NCBI GenBank assembly: GCA_018881555.1
Contig: JACAXG010000007.1
Coordinates: 372,001 to 436,000, forward strand
Length of the DNA: 64,000 bases
Direction of reading: 5' to 3'
Origin: Amblyornis subalaris
Lineage: Eukaryota > Chordata > Aves > Passeriformes > Ptilonorhynchidae
This document shows positions 32,666 through 45,355 of this stretch, piece by piece. The notes beneath the pieces are model-generated. The model made no database searches. It had not been told where the DNA came from and saw only the letters and a list, made by a program, of their open reading frames with translations. How positions within the stretch are numbered: position 1 is the stretch's first letter; each line of letters opens with the position of its first letter. Made by a program: the position numbers and the translations under genes.

Positions 32666-33920
32666 TCATTAAGGTATAAACAACCTCATGTAAGATTTTT
32701 TCTTTTTAAAAAAGAAGTTTTCCCTCATCCGATCCAGGCTTTCATCTCCTTAAGTATACATATGGACACGGTCAAACTTCCTCTGACTAACTTGGAAGCT
32801 ATTTGAATATTGCAAGTGTGAAATTGTGACCACACGTGTTATATTAACACTTTGCATAGGAGAGTTGTGTGTATGTGAGAGAAAAATCAGATGCATATAT
32901 GAGGTGAAAATGGAAGCAGTTGAAAAAGGTTGGAAAGAAATAAGGGGGACAAAAATAACAAAATAATATTTTTGCATGTATGTTGTGAAATACATAAGAT
33001 AAATTTAGTTATCTAGAACATCTTCTAGCCCATCGTTTTTGAATACATGAGAAAATAGCTCAAAATCTACTGGAAAAATAACTGAATTACTCTTGTACTA
33101 GAAATACTGCAATGAATACTTTTAATTTGGAGGCAGCAAAATGATGGTAAGAGACTGAAAAACATAAAAATCAGATCTAAAAACTATCAAAACTGTGCAA
33201 AGATCGCAAGATTTTTCCATTTTTGTTGCAATAGAAATGAAACTTTTCAATGTAAACCAAGAAAAAGTGAACTGACTTCCCCTATATTTTGAAGTATAGA
33301 TGCTGTCTCTTTACCTGCTTTTATCCATCTACTTAAACATACACATGCTTCATGATAGGTGTAGGAAGAAATATTTCAAATATCAGATGACCTCTTCTTT
33401 ATTTTGTGGAACACTTTCATACTTTTTAATCTTGAAGATCTTGTCTGTCTGGTGGTTTTTTTTTTAATTATTAAACTCAGTGCCTCTGAGGCTCCTGTGT
33501 ACTCTTACAAACCCACATTTCCCACAATTTTTGCAGCTTGGCTTTTGAATGGATTTTGCTGGTTTTGATACTGTACACATTTTGACATGCAAGTCCAAGG
33601 TATCCTTCTGCAGACACTACTGCAATCCAAACAAAAATTCTCTTTTTAGCATAGCTACCACATTTTGCTGAAAAGTGGCATTTTAAGCTTTCCAAATAAG
33701 GAATTTTAGGGAAAAAGGAGAACATGCAGAGAAAGGGCTTCCAGGCAAAAGATGAGGACATGTGTAAAAATGTCTTTCATTTTTGCTTTCTCTCTGAAAT
33801 CTAGCATGAAGTGGGGGCAGTGACTGTGATAATAGAGGCAAATGATAAATGAAAGAAGGGGCACTTCAACATAATCTAGATAACAGGAAAATTTTAAATG
33901 GACAATTTAACATGAGAGTC

Positions 33921-34230
33921 TGCATGGAATTATTTTTCATTAAACAATCAAAGCTTGTGATAATGCAAATGAAATCCATTTTTAGCTGCAGGAAATTTTG
34001 AGAATTTCAGAGGAATAGAAAATATGAGAATAATAATATCATGATGGTAATTCACAGTAATTATAGAAAAGCATAATTGCACAACACAAGCTCTAATCAA
34101 AGCTCGGAAGAGTACTTTGGCATTCATTAGGATTTCAGAGCTATTAGCATTTACCTTTGTCGTTGGGCACCACACAACAAGTATTATTAATTTCATGTCA
34201 ATCCAGAGCATAATTTCCCTGATCAAATAT
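33921..34230. promoter_or_regulatory. Candidate enhancer with POU octamer and SOX/TCF-like motifs
   Basis: AT-rich but non-repetitive. A perfect octamer ATGCAAAT lies at 33963-33970, preceded by ttaaacaatcaaag (SOX- and TCF-like cores) and followed by several taatta and cattaa cores. Clustering of such motifs is typical of conserved developmental enhancers in gene deserts. Inference only. Confidence 0.3.
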
Positions 34231-35244
34231 CAGTTCATAATAACAAACCACAAAGATTGACTTATCTGACATGGATTTTTGTCAAGTATTTTAAAAAGAG
34301 AGCTTTTTAAAAAGGCGACTGCTTTGGAGGTGGAAATGTTGCCCTTGAACTTAGGTGATTTCTGAAGCTTTGTGAGCTATCCTCTGTGTATATAAATTCC
34401 ATCAATTTATTTGCATCTACTGGCCTAAAAAAGCTCCACAGCATTGCCCATGCTTTCCTTCTTGATNTCTTACAGGAAATTTTCTGAGCTTCATCCATCT
34501 GTGTGTGTGTTAATAATCAAAGTATTATTGAACTATGCATGAATCTTGTGCTGCTGTGGTACATATGTAACTCATCAGTTGTGCTCACTGGAACTTCTAA
34601 CCTGATGTACAGCTAGTCCTGCATTATTCTGTGTGGAGAATTTGTGTCATTTGGTTGTTGGGTTTTTATTTTTCCCCCTGCTGACCAGCTGTGCTTTGCT
34701 TCTGCACCTGCCCTGAATGCCTAACATGGGGAAAAGAACATTTTGCAACTCATACCAAACAGGGATGGAGGTGAAGGGAACATTTCAGCAAATCAAAGTT
34801 AAATTTAAGGAAGAAGAATATGGAATAGTCTCTTAGGTTCAGTAGATGAAAAGACGCGTTTTNTCCAATAAAAGAAGCAAACAAAACCAGGTCGCTAAAC
34901 ATGAAATGTGACCCTTTTTATGCATTATTAAAAAAAAAAATCTGTTCTCTTACTAACATTTACAGACGTAAAAAAGTTCTATACTATATGTACAGCTCTT
35001 GAAGGGAAGGGTTGTCTATAGGAGAAGGCGGTGGCTGGTTACTAAAAGAATACTTCAATTTATTGTTTCATTAAGCAAGATACAACTTATCAACATGCAG
35101 GTGGGTCATGTCCCAGTGCTGGAAACAGTAAGTATTGACTTAGCTTTTGCTTTCCTCAGCTCACTCACTGTCACTGTGCTTTTCTCTGGCTTATGGCAGG
35201 ATTGTTTCTCTGTTAGCAACTTATTTTTTAGCACACCATTCTGA
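34231..35244. other. Intergenic spacer between two candidate regulatory blocks
   Basis: Contains a short (GT)n run near 34499-34510. I see no gene or transposon. Confidence 0.55.
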
Positions 35245-35440
35245 CACCTTGACAGTTCATGCGCTAAATCAAACTTTACAATTACTGGCAGGCAGCTATT
35301 AGATGTATTGCACTTAATTAACTTTGCACCTAATTACAAGCAGCGCTGGCCGATTACAAAGGGCATAAATATATTAGTGCCCTAGCTGTCACATCATGAA
35401 AATGGCTGTTTGAACAAGTCAAGCAAAAGCAATTACCACA
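35245..35440. promoter_or_regulatory. Candidate enhancer rich in homeodomain and TALE motifs
   Basis: Within 130 bp are the palindrome TTAATTAA (35314-35321), TAATTA (35331-35336), gattacaaaggg (SOX-like) and CTGTCA (35386-35391, MEIS/TGIF-type). Word complexity is high and there is no repeat. This is the most enhancer-like stretch in the window by eye. Conservation and activity are untested. Confidence 0.35.
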
Positions 35441-37329
35441 TTGTGTGTGTGGTGAAGTGCAGCAGAGTGCAGAAAGAGGGATGAACTGGGGTACTGTTTG
35501 TAGGAATTTCATTTTGCACTGCGCATTTTCGGAGACTCGGATGAGCAAAAAGTATGATAAAAGATTTCCGTTCATTTGCGTAAACACTTCGTGTGTGTGA
35601 AGAAGGACAAAACTTGCATGGTAAGAGCTGACTTAGGTTTTGTTGGATACCCATCCCGTGTATCTGTAAATAAAGTATGAGGNTTCCAGTGCTAAGGAAG
35701 AAAAGCTGTCTAACATGAGATATGTGCTACAGAGCAAAACTTGTGATTCGGAATGACGCAGTTCAACTATAACTTGTACAGTAGTTGCCAAAATGAGAAG
35801 GAAAGCAGAATTGGTCTCATCTGTAGAGGGGTATGTTGTAAAGAGCAAATGTTAGCACTCAGCTNGCATTCCATGGAAATCTGTCTTGTGTTAGCACAGG
35901 AAAAAAACATCTCTGCTGGAAAAGTAAGCAAGGCATTCGGAGCAATATTTAAAATTTTGTCAGTGGCTTTGTAAACAAGAGTCTATATGAGAGATGTTTC
36001 CTCCTAGATCAAGTTTCCGTTCCAACCACCACATGCTCTCTTTTGCAGAGGAAAATAGGCCATNTTATACAGGTGGCTTAACTTACTGTTGTTATGCATA
36101 CAGCCATGGAGGAATGTTTTCTTCATTGCACAAGAATCCTGGCAAAGGAGAAAAGCTGAGAACTGTTAAATATGATAATTTTTTTCATTCCTTTTTCTGC
36201 TTTGCAGCAAAATAGCCTCTGAAATAGTAGCGTTTTGCAACAAAATGAAACAAAATGTTTGTTTTCCCTTTCAACAAAGCTTAATTAGTCATCAATATGT
36301 AGACAAACCAACATAAGCCCAGTCATAGGAATTTCGTGGTCAACAGACTGGACTATTTGCTTTGTACAGGGTATTTAATGCTTTGTACCGAGATCACGCA
36401 AACCAGTTTTATATATAGCGGCCAAAAAAGGTCACCAGAACTTGACTTTGCTTGAGGCAAATGGAAAGAAACAGAGGGAGTCACAATGTGGTGCTAAATT
36501 AGTGGCTGTAGGGCTTGCACGCTGTTGTCATTTACAAGCTCTGAATGAAGAGAGCTGTGAGGATGTATGTAAACCTTTCCCAGCCCTGAACAGCCATTCA
36601 TTGTTATTCACTTCTAAATAGGCTGGCTGTGTTGTTTCTGATAACTCATGGAAAAGTAGTAGTTAGGTGGCCTTTAGCAGAAGTTTTGGATGCCTTTGCA
36701 ATTAAAAANTGAGCGGACTCCTTTGTGTGCCACAGCATAAAGTAGAAAGTGGGGAGATAANGTGTTTTCAAACACAGCATTACATCACTGCTGAAAACAT
36801 TGCTCAGTTGATTAAGATCTTGGGTGGCCAGCAATTTTTACCCTGTATAAAATTAGACACATTGCTGTAGAGAAATAAACCTGTGCAGGAAAGTGTCCTG
36901 ATGGAAGGATCTNGGGGAGGCAAGCCCTGTCATTCAAGTAGCTTGTGCCAGAGCCATTCCCTACTGATAGTGAGGAACTCAGCCCAGGAGAGAAGTTAAA
37001 TCAGTCTCAGGCTCATGTAGAGCTCTCTGATTTCAGTCTTTAAGGACAAAATATATGCTACTAAGTTTTTCAGAAATTAATGTGAAATAATGGGGACTTG
37101 ACTCTTCCAACACACCAAGTGAGTTCTGTTCAACACAAAGTGTGTTAGAATGTTACTTCNGTAATTGAATGCACTAGAACTGCCAAATAACCCATAACTA
37201 ATGTTTAAAAAATAAAAGTAAATCTAAAACTCCATGCATTTGAGGAAAATGATATAGAACAGCAGTGAGAACTTATTCCAGCAGAATANGCCTGTCTTAT
37301 GTGCTTCAATTTTTTTCTGATGTGGACGG

Positions 37330-37402
37330 TCATAGAATCATTTACGATGGAAAAGACCCTTAACATCATTGAGTCTACCTGTAAACCTAACACTGCCACT
37401 TG
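37330..37402 (-). mobile_element. CR1 3'-end fragment, minus orientation
   Basis: Starts with tcatagaatcatttacgatg, then gaaaagacccttaacatcat, tgagtctacctgtaaaccta and acactgcca, matching the reverse complement of the CR1 3' terminus in order. Only about 73 bp survive. Confidence 0.75.
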
Positions 37403-37928
37403 GATAATATTTCACTGGCCACCGTGGAGTCCTCAGCTTTCCCACATTTGTCATGTTTGTTCTAATGAAAGAAAACTGAGCTGATGATCTGTTCCTTTTA
37501 TTCTGTAGATGAGATGTTTCTCGGCCATGACTTCTGAAGACTTCGAGCCTTCCTGTGCACCCAAGATCCAAGGATGCCCTCTTACCTGTCTTTTATCCTT
37601 GGAAGCATCTCAGGGAAAACTGGAAACTGCAGTGATATATGAAGAATTGANGGGTATGTAAAAGCCCTCTGTTAGATTTTCCATCCAAGTCTGCTTTGTT
37701 CCTGAAGCTGCACTCTTTACAGTTTGACTTTTACACTCTCATGTAAAGACTCTTTCCNTCTGAGTGCATCATACTGCAGGAAGCTAATTGACTTTGACTT
37801 CTCTGCTTCTGTTCTCAGTGGGTGATGCCAGTTGTAATTCTCTTATTGATTGTTTAGAGCAATTAGCGGAAAACAAATTTTTCCAAAGAACAGATAATTT
37901 GGTTTTGTTGCTCTCCACCATGAAAGCT

Positions 37929-37961
37929 ACAATTTGTTATCTAAAAAACAATTTGTTATCT
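37929..37961. repeat. 14-bp direct repeat, 19-bp period
   Basis: acaatttgttatct occurs at 37929-37942 and 37948-37961, separated by five A's. Local duplication. Confidence 0.9.
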
Positions 37962-40900
37962 GGAAAAGAAATTAATAGGAAACACATTCCATCTGTTTAT
38001 TAGCTGAAGAGAGACAGGTTACCTCATCATTAATGTCATCGGTAATTAGCACTCTTGTGCTGCCACCATCTGCACNAGGGGCTGGCAATCTGTCAGCAGC
38101 TTCAAATGCCAGGGCTGATTGTGTTTGTCTGTGCCAAACCATGGGCAGGCCGTATGTGATCCTGAAATTTGTAAACAGTAGTTGGCTGATGTAATTTAAC
38201 TAGACAGTTTTGTTATATCTCTGACTGCTACCCTGAGAAGGACACGAGACTTTAAACCTCCAGGGCACTTCCCAGTCAGTGGGTCACCAGCAGCAGGCTC
38301 AGAATGCCACTCTCAATTAATCAGATTTCTGATGTCACAACTGGTTTTTGTTTCCATTCGGGATGAAGTTTGGAAAGGCACAGTGGTCAGAGTGGCAGGA
38401 CCTGCACTCACATTCCATCAGCATCACAGCCCTCCATGATAGCCAGCAGATAAACCCTGACATTGGATAGGTTTCTTGTTTGTTGTCAAGTAGGTAATGT
38501 CATCTTGTACTGCAGATGGAAAAGAATGAATTTTACTTTACATCAGGTGAAATCTCTTCAAATAAAAAAAAAAAACAACCCAAAAGGGAAAAAGGAAATA
38601 GTCCAGTAATTTTGATTGGTTTGATTTTGTAGTTTTATTTTGAGGAGAAGTAGTTCTGAAAATTCTCACTGCTTAATAAAATTGCCTATGAGGGTCAGAG
38701 AATCTCGAGATCTCACATTTGAAAGCTGATGTAGGAATGGCTGTCTGCCATGCTGANATTTGCATCATAGTTACTATGAATAAATGATTATACATGTAAG
38801 TGGTTAGAGAGTTATTTGTTTAGCAGGTTTTTGTTGGTGCTCTTCTGTTCCAGGCATTCAGTCATGTGGATGATACATACAAGTACAGGTGGAAGTTAAA
38901 TGCTTTCTTTGGCACATGCTTTTGAAACCTACATTAAGGTGTATTACTTCAGGTATCATGGAAATTAGGGAATATGTATTAGTAGTGCTTATGGCTAAAA
39001 CCTGCACATTTTCATCTTCAGGGCCAGCAGAGCACAAAGCTATTAAAAATGCAAGTTCCCACTGGCACTGTAGAAAAATTCACTTCATAGTTGTCAGGTA
39101 GAGTACAATTTCCAAGGCACTGCCAGATGTTTGTTTTTGATGCACAAAGCCTCAGTACTTTCAGGGAGCAGTCNCTTTCTGATGTGAGAACATGCATTTG
39201 CCATTGGAAACTCTGGATCTCAGTCAAAGGTGAGAGGAATCAGGAATTTCAGAGTCACTGTAATGCATTTGTAAAGATCTGGTGTTAGCAAGAGGTGCAG
39301 TTGNATTAGTTGGTCTCTTAAAAATGGATGGAAATTGGTCATTGGAGACAATGGCAAAATAGGGAANAGTATGAAGGATGTTAAGAAATTATGCTGTCTC
39401 AGTATTTTGAGATATTAAGTCCCTCTTGCAGAACAGGTTCTGTATGTGTGTATATAGATATAGATAGATACATAATTTTGAAGGTGAATAATATAAGGAA
39501 AGGGATAAGTTATAGGATACCCCTACTTTCTTTTTCATTATATTATTACTCTAAAATGTTTATTTACAAAAGGTAGCTTGCACTCATGTACTGATCCAAA
39601 GCATCTTGAATCTAAATATTCGTTTGGGTTTCAATAGTTTTTAGGCCCAGGCATCTTTTCCAGTGCTTTTTGAAGAAATTTATGGCATGCAGATTTTTAC
39701 AGATTTTGCTGCCTTCTGATGCCATACGAAATCATCTGTCCTAAGGAGCATCCACTAAANACAGAATAAACTTGTCATGAAAAAGTCAGGTGTTTAATAT
39801 CCAGTANGAATAGCAATGTGGTTTATAAGAGTCTTGTGTTCTTCCATTTACTTTTGTGTCATTNCAGTAGTTTTTTTATGTGGTGTGCTGATTTGCATAT
39901 TATAGAATATAATTTTAAAGTTACGTACATGTTTATCCTGAGGTATTGGTGGATCAATACAGAAACCAAAGTCATTTTAGCTTTGGGATTAGAGGAGGAA
40001 AAAGAGGTGTTAAATGCAGCATAGGCATGTTCTAGAGTACAACTGTAACCTCTCAGCCACTTTTCATACCTAAAGTGGAAAAACATCACGGATACTAAAG
40101 TTAAATATGATGCCAATACTGTAAATCCAGTGTAAGGATTTATTGTATCATTGAGCTCTTTAAAATGTTAGCATTCCTTGGCTTCACGTAGAAGCATTAA
40201 CTAATTCCAGGTGAGTCACCTCAGACAACAAAGCCCACTGTTGGTGGACATCTATCATGCAGAGCATGAGGTGGCAATTCTCAGGGGGCATGTGTGGATG
40301 TGAGAATATTTTGTTACAGTGTGGTGACCAGCATGCCTTTAATTCTCCTTAGTTTATACTGCACTCTATTACATGAAAATTAATTTCTGTTAACTTCTGC
40401 AGTCAGGTAATGTACACATATCACTTAATGAACATAATATACCTTAAAATATTAAATTACAGCCTTTCTGCCTCCCAGGCAGACTGTCAGACGTGGTGGT
40501 ATAAATTAATAGGTAATGCTGCACAGCTAANAAATTCCTTTTAGCCAAGAGAACTGAAAGCAGCTCCCAAAGGCAGGGCTGGAGTCTTCTACTGGGGGCT
40601 ACTGAAATCGATAGAAAGACTTATAATGACTTCATTAATTGCTAAAATGAGGCTGGGGATGGAAGACAAAGGTCCATGGACAAAACAAATTAGGGAGGCA
40701 GCTTATACTTCTGTATTGTGGAAGCTCTTCTTGGAGATAAATAATGTTCCATCATAGGTTGCATAAATAACTGTTGCCATATATTTGTATGTGGGACTTC
40801 GTATATATTTNGCTAAATATTTGTATCTATTTAGCTGTTTTCAGGAATAAACCACATCCATTGTTTTTACTTAAGCTAAAGAGGAAAGCTTAGTGTTGTC

Positions 40901-41099
40901 GTTATCATCACAAGAGATGGGAGTCACNATCTGATGTACAGGTGGCTAAAGCCATCTCAGGTCTCTCAGGTATCCCACCTGGCCTATGAATTGTGCTTCC
41001 TGGCAGGAGTGAAGGTGATGAGAAGTGAGCAGTCCCTTTAGATTAAACAACTATGAAANTAAACAACCCGTGATATAATTTTCATTTAGAAAAATATCA

Positions 41100-41340
41100 T
41101 GTAATCATAGAAGATTATTACAGACTGTTTCTTGATTGTAAATAATATACAGACAATGGATAATTAATTGCAGGCAAAGTTCAATTAAGAAAGGTCATCC
41201 TACATGTGCCTTATTTTATTTGTCTCCCTGATTATCACTGGTCAGATGTAATTACATAGTTGTCACATTGCAGCTCTGGAAAGATGGGTTAAATGTCACT
41301 GTAAATTGCAGGGTTTAAAGAAGTAATTATTATATACTTC
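41100..41340. promoter_or_regulatory. Candidate regulatory block, homeodomain and nuclear-receptor half-sites
   Basis: TAATTAATTG at 41161-41170, CAATTA, an AAGGTCA half-site (41191-41197) and TAATTAC lie within 100 bp of non-repetitive sequence. Inference from motif density only. Confidence 0.25.
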
Positions 41341-44300
41341 TTGACTGTTTTTAGGTTTAGGGGTTTTTTTGTCTNACCATACAACAAAAGCTTGAAGTAA
41401 TCAGAGATGACTCAAAACACGCTCAAAATACCCATTTAATTTTAATAAGACTTGGACCTGACTGTAGGAACAGAAATGTTTTAGCACAGTATACCAAGCC
41501 TTGCAGTTGGCAGAGTCTTATGTAGATGCCATGGCAAATTAAAATTTGATAACAAAAATACTGCTCCTTCTGACAAATGAGCAAAGTGATTTCAAATAAC
41601 ATCCCTGAATAATCCTGGAAACTACAAGAGCTCCATTACAGGCAGATAAAATCTGGGATCTAACTGTTAACAGCTATGTTAACAGAGGGTAAAGAGGTTC
41701 AGAATTGCATCTTTCCTGAGTAAATGACCAGCAAAGTAGGAATTTGGGCCTTGTTTTAATTATATCTCTTCGTGACAATCTAGTTAGATCGTTGACTGAT
41801 GGGTATTTTAGTAGCTGCACTTATTTCTGATTACATGCTGGTATTAGGCCCCAAAGTAATGACCTGCTACTGAATGTGACTTCCAAAGTCCGTCGGGTAT
41901 TTGTATGGACAGAATCATCATCACCCCCCCCAGATGTTAAACAGAATATCTGTAGGCAGCAGGTTTACTTGCCAGGTTGAAGGTATCAGGGCATTGGGAA
42001 TTGTTTTAGTTGACAGACTCTCTGACTAATTGTGGAGCATCCTGCATGACCTGTGAATGCAGAGATCTTGACAAAACAATTAGGCAATATTTATAATAGT
42101 GAACACCAACTCCAAGCTTTTTAGCCTCTTTTGGTTTTTTTCTCCCTGCTTCCCCCCTGCCCTTCACAGCTTTTCTTTGTTCTGTGCTGTTGTTGGATAT
42201 AGCTTCAGATTTATTGTATCAACAGTCAAGTTTTGAGATTCTTTTGAGGCGTGCTGGCACTGGCATTTTCAATCCATAAAGCTGTCCAGGACCCTTCAAC
42301 ATAACCCTCTTCTGGCAGTGCTGGGTATCAGATCTGAGCAAAAGCAGNTCAGGTTTCATGGTGCCTGCTGATATTTATGGGGAACCAAAAAAGAAACCAT
42401 ATTTGCCCAGAATGTTGTAGCATATTCCAAATGCAAGAAAGGGAGTTGTGAATCTGAATCCTTCATCTATCACAGCTGCTGGAGGTAGAGTATAGCTGGG
42501 AAAAAGCCAACCCCATGCATCAGAGCTAAGCTGTGAGCTAAGGAAAAGAGAGGTTTAGTAAGAATGGTCATTGCTGGAAATCCACTGAAGTGAATAGAAG
42601 TGTATTTGCAGCAGGATTGCGTCAGTAGGAAAACTTTCTTTTCACCTCCTTTGAGCACAGGCTGCGAAACTTCACTCTTTTTCTCCCGTTTATATCATGA
42701 CACATCTCATGTTGAAGATGAGATTTTTCTACCAAAGNAGAAAAACACCTAGAAAAAATGTACTAGATCTTCTTTCAGCCTCTTTTCTGCTGGGAAAGCT
42801 TGGCTAACAGGGATGTAGAGACACTACTAGTATTGACCTGTAAGCTGAAAAAATTAGCAGTTTTTTGCTTTTTTTTTAAAGTGGTTGGATCCAAACAAAC
42901 TGATTTTGGGTACAGACCACTCTTTAGTAAATGTAGCCCCACCTGAAATATGCTTTTTTGGTATGAGTCAGAGTCATGTCCTAGAGCCAGAATAAACTTA
43001 CCTCAGGTCCTAGCGGACCTGAATTAGCCATCAGGCACTCATTTTATTGATGTCTTTGTAAGATAGAGAACTGCGTTTTATTTTTGCCAACTTTATTAGC
43101 TCAAGTAATTAAAATTTAGAACTTCACAATCACTCTTCAGTGATAGAAGAACGCTTTGTTTTGGCTCATGTTCTTTGAGATGGGTGATTTTTGAGCATCA
43201 GCTTGTGGTGTACAGTTTCACAAGTGCAGTTTTTGGAAAATTTCACCAAACTCTTCATGCGAATAACGATGCTTACTTTTGAATGCTAGACTTATAATTC
43301 GGTATTATTTTCAATTCTTTGAGAATGCTTTTTTTATGGGGTTGATCTGATATGGGAAAAGAGGAAAGCTTTTCCAGTCTAGATTGCATATGCAAACAGG
43401 AACGGAAATTGCCTACGGAGCCTTCATGCTTCAAGTGCATTGTGTGATTCTTTTGATATTCAGCCACAAACACATTCTGTGTAATATTCCACTCCTTTTG
43501 TTTTATGGTATCAAATGAAGACTGAGACATTAAAAGCGGGCCGTAAGAGAAATGAAAAATGTCAGTAAAAGCAGCTGATGAAAACCTTATTAAACAGCTC
43601 TGCATGTCAGGCTGTGTTCCTTCTGTAATGTATATGTTTGTAATAACAGCTCTGAATTCTGCAGGGACCTAGAAGTAATGAACAAAATTGGTCAAGCAAA
43701 AAAAAGAAGTTATTGGAAACTTGAGTGCTGTAGAGTCCCATAATATGCAAACTGTACATCTGCATAAAATAAACCTATGCCTTGCGATAGCTTTTATACT
43801 GTTCCCCTTAAAATCATCAATTTGTTTGCTGGGCTGAGTTTACTCCAGTAAGGGTTTTACGGTGAGAATTATGTCCCCAGTTTCCATAAGTAGCCAACAT
43901 TCATTGTCAATGTCAATAACAAAGCAAAATGTAAAACTGAACATGACAGGCAGTGTCTCCAAGGAGAGAGTTGCCCTCTTACCTAGAGTGGAAAGTTTCT
44001 GGAGTTAATATATTTTTCCCAGTGGAGGAACAAAATGATGAGGGGAGAGAATGATCAAAGCATTGCAAATTTTATGTGAAGGAAGCTACAGTGGAATCAA
44101 GTCAAAGAACACCATGTGAAGAGTTACAAAAGACACAAAAGAAGGGAAACAAAAACATTGACAAACTGTAGTGAAGGGAATCTACTTATTTGCCCAGTAA
44201 AACTAAGGAGGCATAAAGAGAGTATAAAACTGGTAAGGAAACAAAACTTGTTGACTCGGAACAAGAGTTGCACAAANGATGTCATGTAGCAGAGTACTGA

Positions 44301-44574
44301 AAATTACTTGCTTGAAACTCTTAGAGTAATGTGAATAATGAGTAAAAGCAAAAACCTGTGCTCAGCAAGGTTCTGAGATGGGACAAGCATGTTTTACTAG
44401 AGCTTCAGGCTCTTTCTGCCTTCTGTCAGAAAAGGGTGGTTGATCTGAGGGAGCTGCCTTGAGTAAACCTGATGATAGAAAACTGGGGGAAATCGTGAAG
44501 CTAGAGAAGTTACAGTGAAAAGTTGAGTATTTCCTTGCCTCTAGGAATATGAAATAGAAGAAGGGTGGACAGAT

Positions 44575-45355
44575 GGCATAGTTGTACAAATGTTGCTTCT
44601 CCTTACCTTGAAGCCGAAGGGTGCTAGATTGCAAAGATCTTGCTCTGTTGGAGCAAATGCTCATTCCCCTGGACGGATTGCTTGGCATGGGGAATGCAGT
44701 GCCTGTCAGATGCCTGTACATGTGGTGCCGAACTGCAGTCCTGGACTTCAGCCACGGCCTTTTGGTAAATACCTGCTGAAAACATGGTGTTATAGGATAT
44801 GCCTTCTCAGAACTCACTTTGTAATAAATAGACTTTATGGGACGCACTGTGGGGGAAGATGGTGATTTATGTGCTCAATAATCTTTCTTTTGCCCTGTGG
44901 AGAAATCTTTAGACTGGCCAGCAGGCCTAGAGTCACGGAGGGTGCTAGGATGCTGCTAGAGTGATGATTTTATACTCGAGTACTTGAGTTTCTTTTTGGT
45001 CCTCTCGTCATCAATATCAGCTTTTTTTTTTTAATTTAACCCATGCAAGGATAGGGATTCACCTCAACTTGCTGTTGGCCATTATTTAAAAATCTTCCTG
45101 TGGTTACTAGAGGGATCCTGGACAGCTCCATTCCAGTTATCTTACACTTTCAAAATCCTCTTTGTTCTTTATACTCTGAGCTGGAGCTCAAGTCTGTGTA
45201 CAGCCTGAGTGGTTTGTGAAATACAGTTCCACTGTGAATTCCCAGGAGAAAACAGAACTGACAGTATGAGAGTTTTTCCTCAGGTTTGTTTAAGTAAAAA
45301 ACTACAATCTATTTGGCTTCAAGGTGAGGAGAAGCAACATTTGTACAACTATGCC
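44575..45355. repeat. Long-spaced inverted repeat: 41-bp arms, 40/41 identical
   Basis: Left arm 44575-44615 begins ggcatagttgtacaaatgtt. Right arm 45315-45355 ends aacatttgtacaactatgcc, its reverse complement, with one difference in 41 (ccttacc against the complement of ggtgagg). The arms are 699 bp apart. Inside the arms weak similarity continues (tagattg after a six-base gap); outside it stops. The layout resembles terminal inverted repeats of a non-autonomous DNA transposon of about 780 bp, but no clear target-site duplication is visible. The alternative is a local inverted duplication. Confidence 0.85.

Larger units (their letters stand above)
18971..33920. other. Gene desert
   Basis: About 15 kb with no recognisable gene or transposon. 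The longest open frame is 144 codons (30096-30530, plus) with no family signature, roughly what chance allows at this composition. Supported local features are the hairpin at 23736-23760, a T16 tract at 22628-22643, the CTCF-like site at 29003-29017 and an A24 tract at 32642-32665. Confidence 0.6.
35441..44574. other. Gene desert
   Basis: No recognisable gene. It holds the small CR1 fragment at 37330-37402, a 19-bp-period direct repeat at 37929-37961 and the motif-rich block at 41100-41340. Open frames are short and without signature. Confidence 0.6.

Noticed and set aside
44362..44847. 161-codon minus-strand frame
   Set aside because: No family signature or splice support; it overlaps one arm of the inverted repeat and is likely a chance frame.
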